Shown piece by piece: positions 48,462-57,659 of a stretch of DNA of 64,000 nt. Each line of letters opens with the position of its first letter. Within the stretch, counting starts at the first letter, position 1. The notes beneath the pieces were generated by a model. It did not search any database and was not told the DNA's origin. It saw only the letters and a program-made list of their open reading frames with translations. A program made the position numbers and the translations under genes. Origin of the DNA: Paralichthys olivaceus (lineage: Eukaryota > Chordata > Actinopteri > Pleuronectiformes > Paralichthyidae); the NCBI RefSeq assembly GCF_024713975.1, contig NC_091112.1, forward strand, positions 268,001 to 332,000, in the 5' to 3' direction.

Positions 48462-50603
48462 CAGGTGTGTTTTCAGGTGCAGGCAGCTCTGCTCTGTCAG
48501 AGTTTCTGAAAGCTGCTGCTCTGCTGAGGGAACAGTTCAGATTCGCTCACACCACTGACGTGAAGCTCGGGGACGAGTACGGGGTTCAGTCGGAGTGAGT
48601 CCGTGTCAGCTGTCAATCATGACGTCTCAGCCATTTTCATGTCAACAAATAACTAGTTAAACCCAAACTGATCAGAAACACTACTTTGGTTCATGTCCCA
48701 TCTGTTAACGTGGAGGAGGTTTATGACCTATACTACAGCCAGACACCAGGGGGCGTCCACCACAAGTTCTTACAAATATGGTTATGTCTGGTCAAGATGG
48801 CTCTGAACAATCTATTCGTTTGAATGTTGAAACATGTTTCGTCTCTCCTGGAGGAGCGTGTTGCTGCTCCGAGCTCCCAGACTGAGCAGTAAGTTTGAGG
48901 ACAGCGTGGTCGTCTTCAGAGATCACCTGACCATCGGATCTCTGAGACGCTTCATCAGAGACCACATGTAAGACTTCACATCAGTTTAACACAAGATGCA
49001 CAACTGCCTCACTCTGCTCCACACTCACCTGTCTCCGTCCGTCTCCACCCGTCTCTGTTTGTCTCCACCCGTCTGTAGTTACGGTCTGTGTCCTCACATG
49101 ACTCTGGAGAACAGAGATCGTCTGAGAGTTCATGACCTGCTGACGGCGTACTACGACCTCGACTACCACCACAACACCAGAGGCTCCAACTACTGGAGGA
49201 ACAGGTAACACGCTCACACAGCTAATCCACACACGCTCTGCTACCTGACGACAGGTGAGTGTAAGCCCCTCCCCCTGTTTCTTATCGCCAGGGTGATGAA
49301 GGTGGTGTCACAATACACTGGGCGGGGCCTGACATTCTCAGTAGCCAATAAGAAGGAATTCCTGTCTGAGCTGGAGGACGACTTCGGTTTGGGAACATCG
49401 GACGGAGGAGAACTGCCGTTTGTCACGATTCGTTCCAAACTGGGCCACAAGTTCACCATGAGAGAGGAGTTCACGTACGTAACCGAAGGTTTGACGTCTT
49501 CATATCAGTGACACTCATCACGTGTGTGACGTCACTCGGGCTGAGCCAGTCAGGTCACAGTGGTGTTGTCAGGTCAGGAACCAGGACTCTGATCAGCTGT
49601 GTGTCTTTCAGGAGGGACGGTCGGTCCCTGGAGAGATTCTTAGACGATTACTTCGCAGGTCGACTGAAACGTTACGTGAAGTCTGAATCCGTCCCTGAGA
49701 GAAACGCAGCTGCTGTCAAGGTGAGATGGAGCGAGACGCTAACTGTTCTCATTCATATTGTACGGTGTGACCTCTGACCTCCCTGGTTGTGAACTGCAGG
49801 TGGTTGTTGCTGAGACGTTTGATGACATCGTCAATGATCCAGATAAAAATGTTCTGATCCAGTTTTACTCTCCCACCTGTCCACACTGCAAGAAACTGGA
49901 GCCAGTCTACAGAGAGCTGGCTGACACGGTACGTACATCATCATCATCACCTTCATCATCATTGTCATCTCCATGACAACCAGTGGCCGGAGGAATTTTG
50001 TGTCTGTCTCATTGTTATGAACATTTAAAGATGAACTAATGAGAGGTCAGTGGTGAAAGGTCAAAGGTCACAGTGACCTCATATGAGTCTGTAAATAAAA
50101 TATGTGTGAACTGAAAACTGTTCTGGTCGGTGGAGACAAACAAACACAGTTTCTAATGACGGAACTTTGACTTCCTGTTGCTGGTTCTGTTTTGATTCTG
50201 GTCCTGATGAGTTTAATGTCTCTCCCACTCTCAGCTCTATTCTGATACAAACATCGCCATCGCCAAAATGAACGCTGTTGATAACGACGTCCCGCTGGGT
50301 TACGATGTCCAAGGGTGAGTCCAGAGTTTCTCTATGAGACGTGTCGAACCAGGACAAATAACATGTTCATTAGTTTCCCTCTATCTCTGTCTTCAGCTAT
50401 CCAACCATTTACTTTGCTGCGGTGGGTAAAAAGGACGAGCCTGTACGATACGAGGTAACACAACATCTGAGAGGGGTGGGGGGGTTTTCAGGTGGGTGAG
50501 CAGAGGAATGACATCACCTCTGTGTTCTCAGGGGGGTCGAGAGCTCAAAGACTTCCTGAAGTTCCTGAAGCGTGAGGCGAGCGCATCGAGGGACGAACTC
50601 TGA
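46514..50603 (+). CDS. pdia3: Protein disulfide-isomerase A3 (ERp57)-type protein
   Basis: ER-lumen thiol-disulfide oxidoreductase acting on glycoproteins with calnexin/calreticulin. Exons: 46514-46677, 47446-47524, 47643-47760, 47837-47944, 48465-48594, 48854-48967, 49079-49204, 49292-49474, 49612-49720, 49800-49928, 50235-50314, 50397-50454, 50532-50603. Phases agree: 489 aa (human 505). A signal peptide (about 1-25) is followed by thioredoxin domain a with [10 protein letters not shown] (Cys 56 and 59), domains b and b' (FGICPHM-type segment [25 protein letters not shown]) and domain a'. The second active site reads [12 protein letters not shown] (404-407) where PDIA3 has APWCGHC, so Trp becomes Thr and Gly becomes Pro. 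The C-terminus ends in RDEL, a KDEL-type retention signal, without the Lys-rich tail and QEDL of human PDIA3. The gene is outside the human 1q block, so it may be a fish paralog rather than the one-to-one ortholog. The start ATG lies in ACATGGCGG. Confidence 0.9.
46740..47246. repeat. CCTCCATCCTTCCTCTTCATGTCT minisatellite
   Basis: About 17 imperfect units of 25-31 bases (TCCTCCTCCCTCCATCCTTCC then TCTTCATGTC) in intron 1 of the PDIA3-type gene. Pro/Ser/Leu-rich frames through it are not coding. Confidence 0.93.
47761..47836 (+). other. pdia3: 76-nt intron made of (CA)n and (TG)n arms
   Basis: Intron 3 of the PDIA3-type gene: donor GCAG|GTAACAAACACAC, a CA arm (47767-47801), a short TCTGTGTTTA loop and a TG arm (47812-47833) running into the acceptor TGCAG|A. 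The arms are complementary, so the RNA should fold into one hairpin bringing donor and acceptor together. Confidence 0.85.
48606..48790 (+). mobile_element. Dispersed repeat, copy 1
   Basis: Starts GTCAGCTGTCAATCATGACG and includes TATGACCTATACTACAGCCAG followed by ACACCAGGGGGCG. It matches 62379-62640 in order and orientation. I recognise the CCACCAGGGGGCGATCAAGAT-type core from percomorph genomes. Class uncertain (MITE or SINE-like). It is in intron 5 of the PDIA3-type gene. Confidence 0.65.
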
Positions 50604-51680
50604 CACTTTTCCTCCACGGATCTGACCTGACTGCTGGTGTCCATGACAACAAACACGTCGGGGGAGGACGAGACAACACGCCTGACCCTGCTGACAGTGG
50701 AACGCTGTGTCCGACACCTGTCCACCAACATGTCATGGCTCCTGTCATGTGACTGTGAGCTCTACCTTTTTGGATCAAGGGGACGTGCTCAGTGTTCACA
50801 CGTGTTGTTGGTGAATCTTGAAAAGCATCCTGGGAAATGTAGTTGACACATGAGTCTGCCTTTTTAAAATCGACAAGACAATATTCAGCTGACTTTTAAA
50901 CAACACAAACATTTTTACTGAAACTTTATTAATTTATCTATTTATTTATTTAGCACTAATACAAGTTACAAAATAAAATACTTATTAATACAGATGAAAT
51001 AAGATTCAAACAAAACTTATATGTAAAGTTTAATTTCTAAACTATTTATTTAATATTGTTGTGACTGTTTTTGATACATTTCAGATAAATGATAAATTCT
51101 GTTCTGGTGCCAAGTTTCTGCTTCGTGTTTTTATGTCATTGTCGCCTTTTGATTAACTTATTTTTATTTATTTGTATTATTGTTGAACCTTCCGATTTTT
51201 ACTGTGACAGAAAACAAACTGTTGGACGGAGGTTAGTTTTCCGTCGGTTATTTCTCACTAAAACAAAAACACTGAATAAACATGTTATTAAGACGCCAAC
51301 ACTTCTGGTCTGACATCACTGTTGAAAACACATCATCAATGTTCATTGGAAAGGTGAAAGTATGTATTCGTGATGCTGGTCCCAGCGTTAAACAAAGAGA
51401 AGTCATTAGACAACTTGATGAGGATTTGAATTGTGTTTTTAAATATATTGAATGATGTGAGTGTGACTCCTGGAGCAGCAGCAGGAGGACGTGAAGCTGA
51501 CGGAACAGCCTCTGTTCTAAAGATCCTTTAAAACCTGAGCTCAGAGTCACAGTCTGCAGACGATGATGAACACTGAGAGTTTTACAATAATGAAATATTA
51601 TTATTAATATTTCCAGAACATTCTCTTGTTGGTTTTCACCATAAAAGGCTTCGGGCGCTTTAACTCTTTCAGTTCATTGA
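50604..51680. other. PDIA3-type 3' UTR and spacer to cct3
   Basis: The 3' UTR probably ends after AATAAA at 51275-51280 (an earlier candidate is at 50969). 50820-50850 contains CTGGGAAATGTAGTTGACA. The rest is AT-rich and no gene was seen. Confidence 0.5.
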
Positions 51681-51682
51681 CT

Positions 51683-51838
51683 CCATTGGTGGAACCATGT
51701 GTCGGTCAAATCGATGCTGTGATCTGATTGGTCAGTGTGCGCTGCTACTCCCGCCCCTGAGGTCTGAGGCGTCCTTCCGCTCGTGCCCGTCAGCAGCTCC
51801 AGGCGCGTGTGTCGGTAGTGTCTGTAGTGTCGGTGAAG
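51683..51838 (+). promoter_or_regulatory. cct3: cct3 promoter (two CCAAT boxes, GC box)
   Basis: Inverted CCAAT boxes (ATTGG at 51685-51689 and 51727-51731) and a CCGCCCC GC box (51751-51757) lie 80-155 bases before the start codon in a CpG-rich block that continues into intron 1. No TATA box. Confidence 0.6.
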
Positions 51839-52874
51839 ATGTTCGGGCAGCAGGTCTTAGTTCTCAGTAAGTCTCTCTCTCTCTCTCACTCTCTCTCTCA
51901 CTCTCTCCGGTAAACGGAGCCGGTACCGAGCGAGCGGCCGGTGCCGGCTCCGCTTTGTGGCTGTTTACCGCCGCAGCGGCCCGGTGTGGCACGTGCTTCC
52001 TCCGGTCTGCTAACCGTGCTAGCTGCTAGCATCTTTAGAGCATGTCGCTAAGCTAACGATGCTCACGAGCCACCGTTACTCAGCACGAACAGACGGTTAG
52101 CTAGTTAGCTCGTTAGCTCGTTAGCTGATCCCGCAGTTTAACGTGTGCTCGGTTAACGGCGCTAACCGGAATCCGGAGCTGCCGATAGAAAGCCTCCGCA
52201 GGCTGTTAGCAGCTAACGGTGCTACAGCGATGACTGGGATGCTTTGTTGAAGCAGCCCCACCCTCATCGATCCGGATCAATACAAACCAGATTCACACTT
52301 GATCTGGTTTCAGTGTCAACTCATTTCTTTGTAACGTGACGTCAGCTGCTTTTATATATTTTCATTAACATTAATTACGCATTAATATTAATCCCTGATT
52401 ATCTCACACCAGAGAAAACAATCATTTCAAAATAAAAGCCCCCTGAGGAAAACGTGAGACGTCAGAAAGTGTCCTGATGTGTTTTCTGTTTCCTGTGCAG
52501 ACCAGAACGTGAAGAGAGAGTCTGGACGTAAAGTTCAGACCGGAAACATCAGCGCAGCGAAGGTAAACACACGAACAATCTGACGTCATGTCACCACGTG
52601 ATTAAAAGGTATTAATGTCAAACTGTGTTTCAGACCATTGCAGATGTGATCCGGACCTGCCTCGGCCCTCGGGCCATGATGAAGGTGTGACATCATCACC
52701 TCACAGCACCAGAACACTTAGTAGATCCAGTGGTAGATTACATTACTGAGTATTAACCAGTCTGAAATGAGAGAATGTTTGTTTCCTCACTAGAGATTCA
52801 TTCATTCATCACTTTGATCACTTCTGATTCATCGTAGGGAAATATTCATATTCACGAGCAGACGAAGTAGATTC

Positions 52875-52913
<39 letters not shown>

Positions 52914-55900
52914 GTTGCTCGACCCCATGGGAGGAATCGTGATGACCAACGATGGAAACGCCATCCTCAGAGAGGTGAGGGACGCTCTGCCACTGTGTCG
53001 CGAAAATTAAGAAAAATCGCATTGTTGTTCAAACCCTGTCTCCATGGTAACAGATCCAGGTCCAGCATCCTGCCGCCAAGACGATGATCGAGATCAGTCG
53101 TACACAGGACGAGGAGGTGGGAGACGGGACCACGTCCGTCATCATCCTGGGTGAGAGACTGCCAGAGCCACTGACTGTGACTGTGTCTGTGACTGTGTCT
53201 GTGACTGTGTCTGTGACTGTGTCTGTGACTGTGTCTGTAACTGTGTCTGTGTGTTCCTCAGCTGGGGAGATGCTGTCTGTAGCAGAGCAGTTCCTGGAGC
53301 AGCAGATGCACCCGACCATCATCATCAGCGCCTACAGACAGGCCCTGGAGGACATGCTGGACGTTCTGAAGGAGGTCAGGTATGTTCAGAGAGGAGGTGA
53401 GGAGGTCATTGAGGGAGAAGGTGAGGGTCTCTGTGATGGAGGAGGTGAGACTCTCTATTATGGAGGAGGTGAGGGTCTCTGTGATGGAGGAGGTGAGGGT
53501 CTCTGGGAGGAGGTCAGTGAGGGAGGAGGTGAGGGTCTCTGTGCTGGAGGAGGTGAGGGACTCTGGGAGGAGGTGAGAGTCTCTGGGAGGAGGTCAGTGA
53601 GGGAGGAGGTGAGGGTCTCTGTGCTGGAGGAGGTGAGGGTCTCTATTATGGAGGAGGTGAGGGTCTCTGGGAGGAGGTCAGTGAGGGAGGAGGTGAGGGT
53701 CTCTGTGATGGAGGAGGTGAGACTCTCTATTATGGAGGAGGTGAGGGTCTCTGTGATGGAGGAGGTGAGGGTCTCTGGGAGGAGGTCAGTGAGGGAGAAG
53801 GTGAGGGTCTCTGTGATGGAGGAGGTGAGACTCTCTATTATGGAGGAGGTGAGGGTCTCTGTGATGGAGGAGGTGAGGGTCTCTGGGAGGAGGTCAGTGA
53901 GGGAGGAGGTGATGGTCTCTGTGCTGGAGGAGGTGAGGGACTCTGGGAGGAGGTGAGAGTCTCTGTGAGGAGGTCAGTGAGGGAGGAGGTGAGGGTCTCT
54001 GTGCTGGAGGAGGTGAGGGTCTCTATTATGGAGGAGGTGAGGGTCTCTGTGATGGAGGAGGTGAGGTCCTCTGTGAGGAGGTCAGTGAGGGAGGAGGTGA
54101 GGGTCTCTGTGCTGGAGGAGGTGAGGGTCTCTGGGAGGAGGTGAGAGTCTCTGTGAGGGAGGAGGTGAGGGTCTCTGTGCTGGAGGAGGTGAGGGTCTCT
54201 GGGAGGAGGTGAGAGTCTCTGTGAGGGAGGAGGTGAGGGTCTCTGGGAGGAGGTGAGAGTCTCTGTGATGGAGGAGGTGAGGGTCTCTCTACAAAGACGT
54301 TTCTGACAGAACTTCACTGACCTGTCGTCTGTTGGTTGCTGACCTTTGACCTCTGACCCCTCAGCACCCCCGTGGACACATCCGACCGCTCCATGATGCT
54401 GAAGATCGTCCACTCCGCCATCAACACCAAAGCCCTGAGTCGTTGGTCTGAGATGGCGTGCAACATCGCCCTGGACGCCGTCCGAACCGTGGAGCTGGAG
54501 GACAGCGGGCGCAAAGAGATCGACATCAAGAAGTACGCCAAGGTGGAGAAGGTAAGCGCTGGAGACACGAGTAGTTTGACGGTCACGCTGCCGCTCGGCC
54601 CGCGTCTCCTGTAACATGTGTGATGTTCAGGTTCCAGGTGGAATCATCGACGACTCCTGCGTCCTGAAAGGAGTCATGATCAACAAAGACGTGACGCACC
54701 CCAGGATGAGACGCATGATCAAAGACCCTCGCATCATCCTGCTCGACTGTTCTCTGGAGTACAAGAAGGGAGAGAGCCAGGTAACGCACACACACACACA
54801 CACACTCTCTCTCATTGCTGCACCTGAGCATCACATGACCTTTGACCCTGTGTGTTCAGACGGACATTGAGATCAGTAAGGAGGAAGACTTCGCCAGGAT
54901 CCTGCAGATGGAGGAGGAGTACATCCAGCAGATCTGTGAGGACATCATCCGCCTCAAGCCAGACCTGATCTTCACCGAGAAGGGAATCTCAGGTGTGTGT
55001 CACGCCCCTCCCGTCTCACGCTTCTCTCTGACATCATCGCCCACTCGTTAGAAAACACCAACATGTGTGTGGAGCAGACCAGTGACTGAGCGCAGGTCAT
55101 GTGACCTGTGACCTCATCAGCTCACACGTCCTCGTAGCGATGGCGCTTTGTGTTACACTTCCGGCTTCCATCATCGGATGTTTCTGTTACTCATTGTTCA
55201 TCCACGTTGCAATGCATGATGGTTGTTTACTCACATTATCGAAGTGTCTCTGATGCATCATGGGAGTTTGTAGTCTGAGATCAGGACAGGAAGTGCCATC
55301 AGACAAACGCTGTGTTAATGAGACGTGTGTTTGCAGACTTGGCTCAGCACTACCTGGTGAAGGCGAACATCACCGCCATCCGCCGCGTCAGGAAGACCGA
55401 CAACAACCGCATCGCCAGGTGACCTCAAACTCCAGCCAATCAACATTCAGCAGGATATGATGTCACACTGTCAGCCCTGGTTCAACCACTCAGTGTCATA
55501 CCTGCAACTTTAATCTCTCTCTCTCTCTCAGGGCGTGCGGGGCTCGTATAGCCAGTCGGACAGACGAGCTGCGTGAGGAGGATGTGGGTTTGGGGGCGGG
55601 GCTGTTTGAGGTGAAGAAGATCGGTGATGAGTATTTCACCTTCGTCACCGAGTGTAAAGATCCTAAAGCGTGTACCATCCTGCTGCGAGGAGCCAGCAAA
55701 GAGATCCTGGCTGTAAGAACGCGTTCTCATTAGAACTCATCAGACGAAGGGCGGAGCCTGTAAACGTGTCACAGCTCATGTTCTTTTCTCTCTGACCTCC
55801 AGGAAGTGGAGAGGAACCTGCAGGACGCCATGCAGGTGTGTCGTAACGTGCTGCTGGACCCCTTCCTGTTGCCAGGTGGCGGTGCTGTGGAGATGGCGAT

Positions 55901-56446
55901 TTCGAAGCGCCTGACGGAGCGCTCCCGTGCTCTGACTGGCATTGAACAGTGGCCATACCGTGCTGTGGCTCTAGCTCTGGAGGTCATCCCCCGAACCCTG
56001 ATCCAGAACTGTGGAGCGTCCACCATACGAGTGCTGACCTCGCTGAGGGTACGGCAAAACTTTATTTATAACATTAGGATACAGAACTTTATTGACACTA
56101 TTTAACTTGTGTTTTATCGATCATGTGTCTCGTGTTCAGGCCAAACACACTCAGGACAACAGTGTGAGTTGGGGTGTGGACGGAGAGACCGGCTGTCTGT
56201 CTGACATGACGTCTCTGGGCATCTGGGAGCCGCTCGCAGTGAAAGCTCAGACTTACAAGACCGCCGTGGAGGTCAGGACGAACCAGTGATACCGTTCAAT
56301 ACTGATACCGATCGACCCCGAGCGAGACTCCTGACTGTTGTTGTGTTTTTCAGACGGCCATCTTGTTGCTGCGCATCGACGACATCGTCTCTGGTCACAA
56401 GAAGAAAGACAAAGATGATCAGATGGGAGGACCAGGAGCCGAGTGA
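51839..56446 (+). CDS. cct3: T-complex protein 1 subunit gamma (CCT3)
   Basis: Cytosolic subunit of the eight-membered TRiC/CCT chaperonin ring, which folds actin, tubulin and other proteins with ATP. Exons: 51839-51866, 52501-52562, 52634-52684, 52912-52974, 53054-53150, 53262-53379, 54365-54551, 54631-54780, 54860-54992, 55337-55418, 55532-55712, 55803-56048, 56140-56271, 56354-56446. All phases agree, giving 540 aa (human 545). Nucleotide-binding motifs are in place: NDGNAIL (about 60-66), [14 protein letters not shown] (90-103) and PGGGAVEMA late in the protein. The tail [18 protein letters not shown] is typical of the gamma subunit. Very high conservation argues for an intact, essential gene. 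Introns 5 and 6 hold minisatellites whose frames stay open (see findings). Confidence 0.97.
52877..52909. repeat. (TG)n at the cct3 exon 4 acceptor
   Basis: About 16 TG units run directly into the acceptor TGTGTAG|ATG. Confidence 0.9.
53171..53258. repeat. 12-bp minisatellite filling cct3 intron 5
   Basis: About seven units of TGACTGTGTCTG between the exon 5 donor and the exon 6 acceptor. The intron (53151-53261) is 111 bases long. Confidence 0.93.
53388..54292. repeat. GA-rich minisatellite in cct3 intron 6
   Basis: About 900 bases of units such as GGAGGAGGTGAGGGTCTCTG with GATGGA, GCTGGA and GGGAGGAGGTCAGTGA variants. It begins right after the exon 6 donor (CAG|GTATGT) and fills nearly all of the 985-base intron. 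Purine-rich with many GG runs. Confidence 0.95.
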
Positions 56447-56546
56447 TCCACATCAGTCCAGATCCACATCACTCCGTGTGTCTGTCTCTCTGTCTGTCTG
56501 TGTGTGTACGTGTGTGTGTGTGGGAACCAGGCGACTCATCAAACAT

Positions 56547-56552
56547 AATAAA
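56547..56552 (+). terminator. cct3: cct3 poly(A) signal
   Basis: AATAAA about 100 bases after the stop codon, followed by a T/G-rich stretch. Confidence 0.65.
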
Positions 56553-56559
56553 AACGTGA

Positions 56560-57248
56560 AAAAGTGATAAAGTTAGAACCACTTCCTGTTCTCCTGTTTT
56601 CACCTGGATCCAAACGTCAGTTCTGTTTCTGTCAAAGTTCATTTCTGAGACGTTGTTTTTTGAACTTTGGTCCAATAATGAAAATCTGAATAAGTTATTC
56701 TGTGACTGGGCAGTTTTTTTTTTCATCACACACATTTTGATCTTCATCTCAGATCTCTCTCTCTTATTGAACAAAAGATGTTTTACTTTGAAAAGTTTGA
56801 ATGAACATGAAAAATAAATAAAGTTGATTTGGTTTAAACAGAAAAAGACAAAACACCATGAAATAAATTCTGAAATTAAACGTGGTGCGATCAAAGAAAA
56901 AGCATTGTCACAGGTGTCTGATCAACAAACCAACTCCATCCCATAATTCAATTCACAGAGCAAAGATGTTTTTGTCTTAAAAAGAAAATTAAAAAAAACT
57001 TGTTAACATTTGTTAAAATAAAAATCGTGTTTTCTATTTTTTACATCAGGTTCAGTTCAAACTCACTGATCGTTCAGATTCCTTTCAGAACATTTAGTCA
57101 ATTTATATCATCAGGTACTTAAAGGTCCAAAGATCCAGGTGAAAGGATCCACTGTCAGAAATGTAACGTAGAAGAATCCTCATGTTTTCACGAGTTTGTT
57201 TCATCTAAATTATATGAATTGTAGTTTTCTTTACCTCAGAAAAGATAA
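56560..57248. other. cct3-glmp spacer, no gene seen
   Basis: AT-rich DNA with further AATAAA hexamers (for example near 56815) and no supportable coding or RNA feature. Confidence 0.5.
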
Positions 57249-57478
57249 TTTATATATAAACACTTTATATTGAAATATTTTATATATAAACACTTTATAT
57301 TTACATACTTTGTATTTAAACACTTTATATTTACATACTTTATATTTAAATACTTTATATTTAAACACTTTATATTTAAATACTTTATATTTAAACACTT
57401 TATATTCAAATACTTTATATTTAAACACTTTATATTTAAACACTTTATATTCAAATACTTTATATTTAAACACTGTAT
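57249..57478. repeat. AAACACTTTATATTT minisatellite
   Basis: About 15 units of 15 bases (TTTATATTTAAACAC / TTTATATTTAAATAC) in the spacer upstream of glmp. Confidence 0.95.
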
Positions 57479-57627
57479 AGATGTCATTATCTCCACTCTA
57501 CTTTATGATAATTGTCACGTTCTTATAAACTGAATAATTTAATGTTTATAAATTTGAGTCTTTAAAGATTAAACCGTGTTTGAGGGGGCGGAGCTTGTCC
57601 GCTGTCAGCTGACATATGAAGCAGGAA

Positions 57628-57637
57628 GTCATGTGAC
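57628..57637 (+). promoter_or_regulatory. glmp: CLEAR/M-box-like element at glmp
   Basis: GTCATGTGAC lies 23 bases before the glmp start codon. It differs by one base from the CLEAR consensus GTCACGTGAC and contains the M-box TCATGTGA bound by MITF/TFE factors. The placement suits a lysosomal gene. Confidence 0.6.
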
Positions 57638-57659
57638 CTGAAGCGCAGTAACAACAAAG

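Noticed and set aside
53382-54617. Frames of 64-259 codons in the GA-rich array
   Set aside because: Minisatellite in cct3 intron 6. The only part worth keeping is the possible intron-retention extension, reported separately.
57236-57533. Ile/Phe/Lys/Tyr-rich frames on both strands
   Set aside because: Translations of the 15-base AT minisatellite.
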